From Bin5 sp965218625 (lineage in GTDB: Bacteria; Chloroflexota; Anaerolineae; Caldilineales; Caldilineaceae): a DNA stretch of 32,779 nt. The position numbers and the translations under genes were made by a program. Each line of letters starts with the position of its first letter. Positions within the stretch are counted from its first letter, which is position 1. The notes under the pieces were generated by a model. The model had not been told where the DNA came from and did not search any database. It was given only the letters and a program-made list of their open reading frames with translations. The DNA lies in assembly GCA_965218625.1 (NCBI GenBank), contig CBDCLG010000022.1, positions 1-32,779 of the forward strand, in the 5' to 3' direction. Positions 6,693 through 14,979 of the stretch are shown in pieces.

Positions 6693-7738
6693 CCTCTTTC
6701 TTCGACCCTGCGCAGCATCCGCACCGGCGCCACAATCCGCTGACCGGCGAGTGGATCCTCGTTTCGCCCCACCGGATGCAACGTCCGTGGCAGGGCCAGA
6801 CGGAAGGCGAGCCACGGCCGTCTCTGCCCCGCTACGACCCGGATTGCTACTTGTGTCCCGGCAACGCGCGCGCCGGCGGACTCACCAATCCCGTCTATGA
6901 ACACACGTTTGTCTTTACGAATGATTTCGCTGCCCTGCGGTCCGATACGCCTGATGGCGAATCCAGGTACAGCCGTTTTTTCCACTCCCAGGCAGAGAAC
7001 GGTGTATGCCGCGTCATCTGTTTCAGCCCTCGCCACGACTTGACGCTGGCGCGCATGGGGCGGCCTGCCATTCGCCGAGTGGTCGACTTGTGGGCGGAAC
7101 AGGCCGCCGAGCTGGGCCATGACCCGCAGATCGGCTACGTCCAGATCTTTGAGAATCGGGGCGCAATCATGGGCAGTTCCAACCCACATCCTCACGGCCA
7201 GGTGTGGGCTACCCGGCGGTTGCCGATCGAACCGGCCAAAGAGGACCGCGAGCAGCGGGCCTATTTCAAAGGGCATGGCGCGCCATTATTGCTGGACTAT
7301 GTGGAAGAGGAACTTGCAGAGCGGGCTCGGATTGTGGTCGCCAACGAAGCCTGGGTGGCGTTGGTGCCTTTCTGGGCGGTCTGGCCCTTTGAAACGCTGG
7401 TTCTGCCACGCAGACATGTATTGCAATTGGCTGCTCTGACACCGTCTGAAAGGGATGCGCTCGCCGACATTCTCAAAAGTCTATTGACACGCTACGATAA
7501 TCTCTTTACGACCAGCTTTCCTTATTCGATGGGCTGGCACGCAGCGCCCGCGGACGGAGAAGACCACCTCCATTGGCAGCTTCACGCCCACTTCTACCCG
7601 CCGCTTCTGCGCTCAGCCACGGTAAAGAAGTTCATGGTCGGCTACGAAATGCTTGCCACGCCGCAGCGTGACCTGACGGCGGAACAGGCCGCGCATCGAC
7701 TGCGGCTCGCCAGCGAAGTTCACTTTGAAGATGTGTGA
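6689..7738 (+). CDS. galT: Galactose-1-phosphate uridylyltransferase
   Basis: This 349-residue enzyme of the Leloir pathway exchanges UMP between UDP-glucose and galactose 1-phosphate through a uridylyl-histidine intermediate. The N-terminus has the family opening RRHNPLTGEWILVSPHR. Zinc ligands are visible at Cys53 and Cys56 (CYLC) and His115 (SPRHD). The active site NPHPHGQVW has His167-Pro-His169, with His169 the uridylylated residue by analogy with the E. coli enzyme. The C-terminal half contains EAWVALVPFWAVWPFETLVLP and HWQLHAHFYPP, as expected. No galK or galE is adjacent. Its 3' end overlaps that of the fumarase beta gene on the other strand by 19 bases. Confidence 0.95.
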   Translation: MTSFFDPAQHPHRRHNPLTGEWILVSPHRMQRPWQGQTEGEPRPSLPRYDPDCYLCPGNARAGGLTNPVYEHTFVFTNDFAALRSDTPDGESRYSRFFHSQAENGVCRVICFSPRHDLTLARMGRPAIRRVVDLWAEQAAELGHDPQIGYVQIFENRGAIMGSSNPHPHGQVWATRRLPIEPAKEDREQRAYFKGHGAPLLLDYVEEELAERARIVVANEAWVALVPFWAVWPFETLVLPRRHVLQLAALTPSERDALADILKSLLTRYDNLFTTSFPYSMGWHAAPADGEDHLHWQLHAHFYPPLLRSATVKKFMVGYEMLATPQRDLTAEQAAHRLRLASEVHFEDV

Positions 7739-8298
7739 GAGTTGCCTGCGGAGTTGCGGTAGGCTTTTGCAGCGGCCTGGTAGGCGTCGCCGCCGTGGCA
7801 GTCGTTGATCACAAACAGTGGAAAGGCTTCAACCTCCAACTCGCGAATTGCCTCGCTCATCAGGTCATCGTAGGCAATGGTCCGGCTACTAAGAATCTGT
7901 CGCGCGAGGAGGGCGGCCGCTCCGCCAACGGCGGCGAAATAGACGGCTTTATGCCGTACCAATGCACGCTTCACCTCCTCGGACCGGCTTCCCTTTCCGA
8001 TCAGGCCGGCGACCCCCCGCTCGAGCAGCGGAAGCGTATATGGGTCCATGCGGCCACTCGTGGTAGGGCCCGCCGGCCCGATCACGGCGCCCGATTTGGC
8101 CGGCGCCGGCCCGACGTAGTAGATGACCTGTCCGGCAAGGGGCAGCGGCAGCGGGTCGCCTCTCTGCAAAGCTTCGAAGAGCCGCTGATGCGCCGCGTCC
8201 CGTGCGGTATAAATGCGGCCCGTAAGCAGGATCTGCTCTCCGGCCCGTAGTGACTCCACGGTGGCGCCATCGAGCGGAGCAAGCACCGTTCTTGTCAT
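7720..8298 (-). CDS. Class I fumarate hydratase (or tartrate dehydratase), beta subunit
   Basis: ATG 8298 shares one base with the alpha-subunit stop (TGATG), so translation is coupled. The 192-residue protein is the beta half of the two-subunit iron-sulfur fumarase/L-tartrate dehydratase family, equivalent to the C-terminal domain of single-chain FumA. Motifs are LLTGRIYTARDAAH (residues about 24-37), VGPAPAKSGAVIGPAGPTTSGRMD in the substrate-binding region, and LIGKGSR. The reaction is reversible hydration of fumarate to malate in the TCA cycle; L-tartrate dehydration is the alternative and cannot be excluded by sequence alone. A longer in-frame reading upstream of 8298 lies within the alpha gene and is rejected. 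Confidence 0.88.
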   Translation of the reverse strand: MTRTVLAPLDGATVESLRAGEQILLTGRIYTARDAAHQRLFEALQRGDPLPLPLAGQVIYYVGPAPAKSGAVIGPAGPTTSGRMDPYTLPLLERGVAGLIGKGSRSEEVKRALVRHKAVYFAAVGGAAALLARQILSSRTIAYDDLMSEAIRELEVEAFPLFVINDCHGGDAYQAAAKAYRNSAGNSHTSSK

Positions 8299-9134
8299 CA
8301 CAGCTCCAGGGTTGCTCGTCGCGGCGCCGAGCAGTTCAGATTGACGGCCACCGGCAGCGCCGCGATGTGCGTTGCCATTATCTCGACGTGCACCGCCAAA
8401 GCGGTCACGACGCCGCCCAACCCCTGGGGCCCGATCCCAAGCGAATTGATAGCCTCCAGCAACTCTTCTTCCAGTTCGGCCAGGTGAGGAACGGGGTTTA
8501 CGCTGCCGATGGGTCGCAGCAGCGCTTTCTTGGCCGCGATCCCTACAGTGTCCAGCGAGCCGCCGATGCCCGCGCCGACGATGAGTGGAGGGCACGCATT
8601 GGGGCCTGCCTTTTCGACCGTTTCCAACACGAAGCCGCGCACTCCTTCAATCCCGACCGCGGGCGGAAACATCTGCACGCGACTCATCAGCTCGGCGCCG
8701 AAGCCCTTTTGCAATGCGCTGACTTTGAGGCGGTCTCCGGCAACGATCTCCCAATGGATTAGTGCGGGCGTATTGTCCCCTGAGTTCACTCGAAGAAGGG
8801 GATCGTCCACGACAGACTTGCGCAGGTCGACGTAGGCATCCCTTGTTGCCGCCTGCAGAGCATCGTCTATCGTTCCTCCGCTGAAATGCACATCCTGGCC
8901 GACCTCTACGAACAGAATTGCCATTCCCGTGTCCTGGCAAGTCGGGATCGTTTCGCGTTCCGCGTAAGCTGCGTTCTCCAGCAGGAGTTCGATGACTTGC
9001 TGGCCTGTGGGCGACTCTTCCTCGCCTTGGGCCTCTCGCATCGCCGCCAGGTAGTCATCCGGCAGACTGTGTGCAGCCTGGCGCAAGAGCGAGGAGACCG
9101 CCTCTCGCACATCTCCAACGTCGACTGTTCGCAA
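8298..9134 (-). CDS. Class I fumarate hydratase (or tartrate dehydratase), alpha subunit
   Basis: The alpha half binds a 4Fe-4S cluster with one open iron that activates the substrate. Three cluster Cys are visible, counting from the proposed start: CQDTG (Cys66), NACPP (Cys181) and NCSAPRR (Cys268). GAGIGGSLDTVGIAAKKALLRP and GIGPQGLGG are also conserved in the family. I place the start at TTG 9134, because AGGAGG lies 8 bases upstream at 9148-9143; another in-frame TTG at 9173 has no ribosome binding site. The result is 278 residues, near the family norm. The gene follows the lipoprotein gene by 51 bases on the same strand and is coupled to the beta subunit. Confidence 0.9.
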   Translation of the reverse strand: MRTVDVGDVREAVSSLLRQAAHSLPDDYLAAMREAQGEEESPTGQQVIELLLENAAYAERETIPTCQDTGMAILFVEVGQDVHFSGGTIDDALQAATRDAYVDLRKSVVDDPLLRVNSGDNTPALIHWEIVAGDRLKVSALQKGFGAELMSRVQMFPPAVGIEGVRGFVLETVEKAGPNACPPLIVGAGIGGSLDTVGIAAKKALLRPIGSVNPVPHLAELEEELLEAINSLGIGPQGLGGVVTALAVHVEIMATHIAALPVAVNLNCSAPRRATLEL

Positions 9135-9142
9135 TTTCGATT

Positions 9143-9148
9143 CCTCCT
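9143..9148 (-). promoter_or_regulatory. Strong ribosome binding site for the TTG start at 9134
   Basis: AGGAGG (minus strand, 9148-9143) is placed 8 bases before TTG 9134 and decides the start of the fumarase alpha subunit. Confidence 0.7.
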
Positions 9149-9185
9149 GTCCCAGGCGAGTCAGGCGCCGCAAGCCTACGCCGCA

Positions 9186-11432
9186 TTACTCGCCATTGTT
9201 GCCGCCATGTTCGTCGCCAAAGGACGCGACGATTTGCGCGAAACGGGGATCGCCGGGAGCGAGTTCTGCGGCGCGCCGAAAGCCTGAACTCACCGCTGGG
9301 TCGGTTTTGGCGAGCAGATAGTGCCCCCAGGCCTTCAACGCGTGAATTTCCGCTCGCTCCGGACGCAGTGTTAACGCGTTTTGCGCGTATTGAACAAGAA
9401 TCGCTCCGACTGTTTCTCCAAATCCAAATGCGGCAGAGTCGCCGGGGATGGGGATGTCGCTTAAGAAACGCGGCGGCCCTATTGCCCACAGCGCGTCGAA
9501 AGCGCTATCCCAGTCCCCGGCAAAGACGTGGCTCAGTAACGGAAACGGGCTGGCCTGGGCGAGCTGGCGGCTGACTTCAAGATGGTGGCGAATCCAGGCG
9601 GCATTCCAGTCAACCGTCCCGTTATCAGGGGCCATTTCCCTGGCGCGTTCGATTTGGGTCAGTGCGTCGGTGTACAGCCCTGCCTCGGCCAACGCCAGCG
9701 CCTCGTCGTTCAATGCGCGTAACTCCTCAGATTGACTTTCGACCAGTGACCGTGGAGCCGCTTCGACAAGCGCTTGCCCGTCCCACGTGAAGAATCGTGC
9801 ATTGTAGAGCTGGATTCCGCAGGCATAGCAGAATATGTACGGGTCGCTGTTGTTCAGCAGTACGTCCTGCTGCCCGTCGCCGTTCAAGTCAACTGCGGAC
9901 CCGGCATCGGAGATTGTGCTGAAGCTGCTGATCGCTACTTGAAGATCCTCGCCGTCCCAGCGCAGCAGTTCTATACATCCGCCGTGGGCGCCGGCTCCGC
10001 CCTGCACAAACAGCCAGACGTTTTCAGGGTCGATTTCTACCTGCTCTAGAGAGTACTCGTCCAGGTAATTCACGCATGCCAGTTCCACGCGTGCCAATTC
10101 AGACCAAAGGCCTGCCTCGGTCGCATGGATCGAAACTTTGTGCATGTAAGAGTCGTCGTCCGGAGGAAGCCCGTAGGTAAAGGCCACGAACACGGGGAAC
10201 TGATCGCCGTTTTCGAGCTTTCGCGCCGCCACGTTGCGCGCCGGGTCCTGCACAATGCCGTATGCTTCAGCCAGTTGCTCCGCCAGAGCCTCGACATTTG
10301 GGGGCGGGACCACTGTAGCCGCGACCGGTGCCGTTTCGGTCCTCCCTTCAAACGCCGCCGCCATTTCGCTGTAGCGTTCATCCTCCGGCGCAAGTTCTGC
10401 GGCCCATCGAAACCCTTCCTGGACGGCTGGGTCGTCTTGATTGACTAGGAAACGGCCCCAAGCTCTCAGGGCGTGGACTGCCGCCCGTTCAGGCTGAAGT
10501 GCTTTCGCCGTGTCAGCATACTGATTCAGGAATTCTCCGACGACAAACTCAGAGCTGACAGCCACGAATTCTTCGGGAATGGGGGCACTGCTGGCAATTG
10601 TCGGCAGACCGATAGCCCAAAGTGAATCGAGTGCAGCCTCCCAGTCGCCGGCAAACACGTGACCCAGAATCGGAAACTCGCTCCTCGCGGCCTCGCGCCG
10701 GCTCGCCTCCAGGTGGTGCCGAATCCAGATGGCGTTCCAGTCAACTGTATCGTCTTCCGGGGCCATCGCCTGGGCCTGCTCGATTCGCGTCAGCGCATCG
10801 GCAAACAGGCTTGCTTGGGCCAGCTCCACGGCACGGTTGTTCAAGTCGCGCAGTTCTTCGCCATATTCGTCCGAGAGTGGCGTCGGAACCACCTCCACGA
10901 ACGACTGCCCATCCCAAAAGAACAGCTGCGCCCAGTACTGCGAAACGCCACAAGCATAGCAGAAGACATAGGGATCGCTATTGTCGATCCGCAAATCCAA
11001 CTGGCCGTCGCCATTCAAATCAACCAGGGACCCAGCGTCTGGGCTGCTGCTGAAGCCGGTAAAATTGACTTGCAGGCCCTGACCGTCCCATCGCAGCAAT
11101 TCAAGGCATGCGCCATGGGCGCCCGTCCCGCCCTTCACAATCAGCCAGACTCCATCAGGCTCGATCTCGACCTGTTCCAGCCAAGATTCTTCCAAATAGC
11201 TGACACATTGCAGTTCACTTCGTCCAAGCTCGGTCCAGCCGTCCTGCGCAGGCGCGTGGAGCGAGACCTTGTGTGCGAAGTTGTCGTCTTCGGGAGGAAG
11301 ACCGATGGTAAATGCAACGAACAAAGGCTCTCCATCGGCCTCAATGATTTGCTTCACACTAACGCCACGCGCCGAATCCCCGGCGATGCCGTAATCGGCA
11401 GCCAGCTGCGCCGCCAATATGCCGGTGTCGGG
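9186..11432 (-). repeat. Internal gene duplication within the lipoprotein
   Basis: Copy 1 covers about 11432-10331 and copy 2 about 10304-9186 on the minus strand. The copies align over their full length at protein level, with shared VDLNGDGQ, FCYACG and RHHLE segments. DNA identity looks much lower, so the duplication is old. Confidence 0.75.
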
Positions 11433-11561
11433 CGCCGCCGCGGCGACAGCGGGCGTTTGCGATCCAGTGGCAGGCAACACGACCGGCTGCGCGCACGCGG
11501 CCAGGACGAGAGTCAAGAAGAAAAAAATTGCAATTGTTGGGCGCATACAGGAGATTCGCAT
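9186..11561 (-). CDS. Lipoprotein made of two tandem copies of one ~370-residue unit
   Basis: The 791-residue protein starts at ATG 11561 (ATG 11546 is equally possible; neither has a ribosome binding site). A hydrophobic signal IAIFFFLTLVLAAC ends at Cys23, a lipobox, so it is likely anchored on the outer face of the membrane. Residues about 44-410 and 420-791 are clearly homologous. Each copy has LPP(E/D)DD, then E(L/I)LRWDG, a Ca-binding-type loop VDLNGDGQ, then NSDPY(V/I)FCYACG with paired Cys, a TPR-like helical part (FADALTRIEQAQAMAP in copy 1), DWNA(I/A)WIRHHLE, and GHVFAGDW or SHVFAGDW. The first copy begins after a Thr/Pro/Ala linker. I do not know its function; the loop resembles FG-GAP/EF-hand repeats. 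The fumarase genes follow by 51 bases. Confidence 0.8.
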   Translation of the reverse strand: MRISCMRPTIAIFFFLTLVLAACAQPVVLPATGSQTPAVAAAAPDTGILAAQLAADYGIAGDSARGVSVKQIIEADGEPLFVAFTIGLPPEDDNFAHKVSLHAPAQDGWTELGRSELQCVSYLEESWLEQVEIEPDGVWLIVKGGTGAHGACLELLRWDGQGLQVNFTGFSSSPDAGSLVDLNGDGQLDLRIDNSDPYVFCYACGVSQYWAQLFFWDGQSFVEVVPTPLSDEYGEELRDLNNRAVELAQASLFADALTRIEQAQAMAPEDDTVDWNAIWIRHHLEASRREAARSEFPILGHVFAGDWEAALDSLWAIGLPTIASSAPIPEEFVAVSSEFVVGEFLNQYADTAKALQPERAAVHALRAWGRFLVNQDDPAVQEGFRWAAELAPEDERYSEMAAAFEGRTETAPVAATVVPPPNVEALAEQLAEAYGIVQDPARNVAARKLENGDQFPVFVAFTYGLPPDDDSYMHKVSIHATEAGLWSELARVELACVNYLDEYSLEQVEIDPENVWLFVQGGAGAHGGCIELLRWDGEDLQVAISSFSTISDAGSAVDLNGDGQQDVLLNNSDPYIFCYACGIQLYNARFFTWDGQALVEAAPRSLVESQSEELRALNDEALALAEAGLYTDALTQIERAREMAPDNGTVDWNAAWIRHHLEVSRQLAQASPFPLLSHVFAGDWDSAFDALWAIGPPRFLSDIPIPGDSAAFGFGETVGAILVQYAQNALTLRPERAEIHALKAWGHYLLAKTDPAVSSGFRRAAELAPGDPRFAQIVASFGDEHGGNNGE

Positions 11562-11973
11562 GGAATTTTCAGGTTCAAGCCGGCTCCACTGGCAAAGCTG
11601 TAGGGCTCTCACGAACATGACACAAAGGGCCGAACTGTGATTTGCCGGGTAGAAGAGGCGAAAGCTCGTGCGAGGAGCCGTGTCAGAGCTTCTCTTCGCT
11701 ATCCACGTACGCATGTCCTGACTGCCAAATGGCGAAACGGCGTCTTGCCTGAATTGGGCTCGGCCTGCCAATGGTCGCGGCGCATCAATGACAATGTGAA
11801 AGGCGAAACTCCCGCCCGCGCAGACTATATCACGGATCAATTGACGCATCAAGATACCCGCCTGACCATCGTAGTGAAGGCGCCGGGTCTTGCCTTGCAG
11901 CTTTCGCGATGATAGGGTACTCGGCAGTCCAACCAGTCGATGGCAGGCAGGAAGGCGACCGGCGGCGGCCCTT
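11562..11973. other. Divergent intergenic region with no clear gene
   Basis: This ~410-base region lies between the lipoprotein gene (minus) and the GNAT gene (plus). A 91-codon frame at 11637-11912 is open but has no ribosome binding site and no recognisable motif, so I do not call it a gene. TTGACG occurs at 11841-11846 without a convincing -10 box. It should hold promoters for both flanking genes, but I cannot place them with confidence. Confidence 0.4.
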
Positions 11974-12759
11974 ATGACCAGACCAGACTTGATCGACTTT
12001 CTGCGTCAGAACTATATCGCCTACTTTCGCCTGTTTCACGGTCAGCACGGCGTATGCGTCCACGATGACGAGCAGGTCGCGTGGATCGTTGCCAACAGGC
12101 CGCCCGGCAACCACATCTTGCGGTCCAGGTTTCCCGTCGATAGTGTTGAGGATCGAATTGACGCCTTACTGCACGACATAAGCGCTAGGACCGAGGCTTG
12201 CCGCTGGCTCTCTTTTCCCGGCGATCAGCCCCATGATCTTGGTGAACGACTGGTCAGGCGTGGGCTGGTTGCCGGTGAGGGCGAGTATTGGATGTTTCGG
12301 CCACTCGGCGAGCTGCCGCGCCGGGCCTGCCCCGTCGGATTCCGCGTTGCTCGTGTATTGACGGGGCCGGACTTGCGCTCCTGGTGGACCGCCTCCGCTC
12401 GTGGTTTCGGGACGAGCCAGCGCGCCGCCCAGCTCTGGTACGATGCCTATCGACGTTACGCTCTCGATGCCGACGCTTACGCCCGGCTCTTTAGTGGTAT
12501 TGTTGGCCGCGAAGTGGTTACGTCGTGCGCTCTCATTCTGGCAGGCGGCATCGCAGGAATATACGATGTCTCCACGCCCCGGCAGTATCGCGGCAAGGGG
12601 TACGCTTCCGCCCTCGTGCGTCATGTCCTGGCCGCGGCCCGAACTCTTGGCTACTCTTACGCTGGCCTCCAGACGGCGAATGAAGGAAAATTTTACCGCC
12701 GCCTGGGATTTGAAGCCGGCTACCGGGAAAGAGAGTTCTTTTGGATCGCCGATCAGTAG
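11974..12759 (+). CDS. GNAT family N-acetyltransferase
   Basis: The protein, 261 residues from ATG 11974, has a C-terminal GNAT fold. The acetyl-CoA pyrophosphate loop reads STPRQYRGKGYASALVRHV (near residues 202-221), matching the R/QxxGxG/A motif A, and is followed by a strand and NEGKFYRRLGFEAGY, the motif B region where the Tyr often acts as general acid. The N-terminal half (about 1-120) is less conserved and may be a second, degenerate GNAT lobe or a substrate domain. The enzyme would acetylate an amine of a small molecule or protein; the substrate is unknown. The in-frame extension back to 11890 is unlikely because it is Arg/Pro rich. The MATE exporter gene follows 110 bases downstream. 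Confidence 0.82.
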   Translation: MTRPDLIDFLRQNYIAYFRLFHGQHGVCVHDDEQVAWIVANRPPGNHILRSRFPVDSVEDRIDALLHDISARTEACRWLSFPGDQPHDLGERLVRRGLVAGEGEYWMFRPLGELPRRACPVGFRVARVLTGPDLRSWWTASARGFGTSQRAAQLWYDAYRRYALDADAYARLFSGIVGREVVTSCALILAGGIAGIYDVSTPRQYRGKGYASALVRHVLAAARTLGYSYAGLQTANEGKFYRRLGFEAGYREREFFWIADQ

Positions 12760-12869
12760 TCGCTGTCGCCGATTTCTCGTGCGCAGAATGGTGCGACCTC
12801 ACAGACACTCTGATACACTGAACCCCAGTACCGAACCGAAAGCGTCATTGCTCTCACTTGGTAATCTGA

Positions 12870-14282
12870 ATGCAGAAAGAACCTGCCGATCCGTCTCCCG
12901 CCGGTGGAAGCACATCCAAGCCGCGCCTATCCGCCGAAAGACGGGTCTTTACACTGGCCTGGCCCGTAATAGGGGAGAGCTTTCTTGAGACAATGCTGAT
13001 GGTGGTCGACACCTGGATGGTGGCCCAGCTGAGCATAGCCGCCGTTGCCGGCGTTGGCGCTTCGGTCCAGGTGATGTTCTTCGTCATCGCCGCGCTCGGC
13101 TCCCTGAGCGTAGGCAGCAGTGTGCTCGTGGCCCAGGCCTTCGGGGCCGGAAAACTGGCAGACGCCGCCCGCCTCGCCCGCCAGTCAATCGTGTGGAGTC
13201 TCTTTCTTGCCATTCCGCTCGCCGTCGTCGGGTCTGTTTTCGCTGCCCCGATCATGGGTCTCTTTGGCGCCGAAGAGGACGTAACCCGCATCGGCGGTGA
13301 CTACCTCAAGGTCTCGATGGCTACAGTTGTCGTGCTGATCGTCCTGTTAATCGGCGGCGGCGCGCTGCGGGGGCTGGGTGATTCGCAGACGCCGATGCGC
13401 GTAACTGCCCTGGCTAATGTCGTCAATATATTCTTGAACTACGGACTGATCTTCGGGTTCGCCGGCCTGCCCGCCCTCGGAGCGGTTGGGAGCGCCTGGG
13501 GGACATTCTTCTCGCGTCTTCTGGCCGCGGCCCTTCTGCTCTACGTCATGTGGCGCGGCAGGCAGGGCGTTTCGATTGCAGGTCGCGGGGGTTGGCTGCC
13601 GGACTTCACAGTGGCATCGTCAGTCTTGCGTGTCGGTGTTCCGGCTGCAATCGAACAGCTGCTCATTGCGACCGGTTTTACGCTCTTGACGGTTATCGTC
13701 GCCAGTCTGGGAACTGCCGCCCTCGCGGCCCACCGAATTGCCTTCAATGCCCTCTCCTTGTCCTTCCTACCCGGATTCGGCTTTGGAATCGCCGCGACCG
13801 CGCTGGTTGGACAGTCGTTTGGCGCGCAGGAACCGGAACAAGGCGCTGAGGTCGCCGACATCGCCACCCGTTGGGCAATCATTTGGATGGCCGCGATGGG
13901 GGCCGTCTCCTTCTTTCTTGCTGAGCCGATCATACGACTCTATACCCAGGAGACGGAGGTTGTTCGCGCCGGCGCGGCAGCCATCAGAGTTGTCGCGCTG
14001 GCGCAACCGTTCTGGGCCACGCTCTTTGTTCAGTCGGGCGCGCTGCGCGGGCTGGGCAACACTGTATTTCCCTTGCGATCCAACACCGCAAGCATCTGGT
14101 CTACAATGTGTATGGCATGGCTTGTTGTCACGTTCTTTGACGGCGGCCTCGCTCATGTGTGGGGAATCTTTCTCATCACTTCGCCCGTGAACGCAATCAT
14201 ACTCTGGCGGCGCTTTCGTCGAGCGGTGAGAGAGTGGTCGCACTCGCTGGAGGAGCGGGTCTTGCAGAGCGCGCAAGCGTAG
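12870..14282 (+). CDS. MATE family multidrug/organic cation exporter
   Basis: The 470-residue protein is an integral membrane antiporter with about 12 hydrophobic segments in two six-helix halves. Each half shows the internal repeat of the family: the first has LETMLMVVDTWMVAQLS, GSSVLVAQAFGAG and GGGALRGLGDSQTP; the second has HRIAFNALSLSFLPGFGFGIAATALVGQSFGA and SGALRGLGNTVFP. These are standard MATE motifs. The family exports cationic drugs, dyes or metabolites using Na+ or H+ gradients; the substrate is not predictable here. About 25 residues of cytoplasmic N-terminus, rich in Pro and Ser, precede the first helix. It follows the GNAT gene on the same strand, and such pairs sometimes act together in resistance, but this is inference. 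Confidence 0.93.
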   Translation: MQKEPADPSPAGGSTSKPRLSAERRVFTLAWPVIGESFLETMLMVVDTWMVAQLSIAAVAGVGASVQVMFFVIAALGSLSVGSSVLVAQAFGAGKLADAARLARQSIVWSLFLAIPLAVVGSVFAAPIMGLFGAEEDVTRIGGDYLKVSMATVVVLIVLLIGGGALRGLGDSQTPMRVTALANVVNIFLNYGLIFGFAGLPALGAVGSAWGTFFSRLLAAALLLYVMWRGRQGVSIAGRGGWLPDFTVASSVLRVGVPAAIEQLLIATGFTLLTVIVASLGTAALAAHRIAFNALSLSFLPGFGFGIAATALVGQSFGAQEPEQGAEVADIATRWAIIWMAAMGAVSFFLAEPIIRLYTQETEVVRAGAAAIRVVALAQPFWATLFVQSGALRGLGNTVFPLRSNTASIWSTMCMAWLVVTFFDGGLAHVWGIFLITSPVNAIILWRRFRRAVREWSHSLEERVLQSAQA

Positions 14283-14358
14283 AAGAGTGCTCCGGTTCCT
14301 GCCAGATAGTGATGCTATCCCGAGATGTCTGCCAATCTGGCTGATTCAGCGGAGAATT

Positions 14359-14979
14359 ATGGTCCATCCCTATCCAATTCCGGGCGCGCGACATCGAGTT
14401 GACGAGAAGATTCGCCGCAGCCATTTCATCACGACGCTGGCTCCCGCCAACACGGTTGAGGAGGCCAGGGCGTTCATCAAGGATGTGCGGGCAGAGTTCG
14501 ACGCGGCCAACCACAACTGCTGGGCCTACCTGGTCGGGCCTCCGGGATCGAGCGCGCAGGTGGGCATGAGCGATGACGGAGAGCCGCACGGAACTGCAGG
14601 CCGGCCAATGCTTACTGTGCTTCTCCACAGCGGCGTGGGCGATGTTGCCGCGGTTGTGACCCGCTTTTTTGGGGGCGTGAAGCTGGGCAAGGGAGGGCTC
14701 GTAAGGGCCTACAGCGGCGGCGTAAAGGTTGCACTGGAGGGTATGCGACGCGTTGAGAAAGTGTCGAGATCGAGTCTGAGAGTCGTCATCGGCTACGGTG
14801 CCGTCACAAGGTTTCAGAGGATGCTGCCTGAGTTCGAGGCCGAGATCGTTGCCCAGAACTTTGCGGCTGACGTTTCTTATGAACTTTCGATGCCGGACAG
14901 GCACATTGGACGATTTACCGTCCGCCTGGCCGATCTGACGAACGGCCAAGGCCGCGTTCTGATTGACCAGCAGGCTTAG
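14359..14979 (+). CDS. YigZ/IMPACT family protein
   Basis: Start ATG 14359 has GGAG at 14351-14354, four bases upstream; an upstream in-frame start at 14287 has no such site. The 206-residue protein matches the YigZ/IMPACT (UPF0029) family: SHFITTLAPANTVEEARAFI at the N-terminus, GMSDDGEPHGTAGRPML in the centre, then VVTRFFGGVKLGKGGLVRAY, the family signature. The C-terminal ferredoxin-like domain covers about 130-200. The bacterial role is uncertain; eukaryotic IMPACT binds the translation regulator GCN1 and a ribosome-linked role has been proposed. Its last 65 bases overlap the 3' end of the HAD gene on the opposite strand. Confidence 0.9.
   Translation: MVHPYPIPGARHRVDEKIRRSHFITTLAPANTVEEARAFIKDVRAEFDAANHNCWAYLVGPPGSSAQVGMSDDGEPHGTAGRPMLTVLLHSGVGDVAAVVTRFFGGVKLGKGGLVRAYSGGVKVALEGMRRVEKVSRSSLRVVIGYGAVTRFQRMLPEFEAEIVAQNFAADVSYELSMPDRHIGRFTVRLADLTNGQGRVLIDQQA

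Noticed and set aside
10659..11603. Plus-strand open frame of about 315 codons opposite the lipoprotein gene
   Set aside because: It is antisense to the duplicated lipoprotein, whose repeats and lipobox support the minus strand.
11637..11912. 91-codon frame in the lipoprotein/GNAT gap
   Set aside because: There is no ribosome binding site, no motif and an Arg-rich composition.
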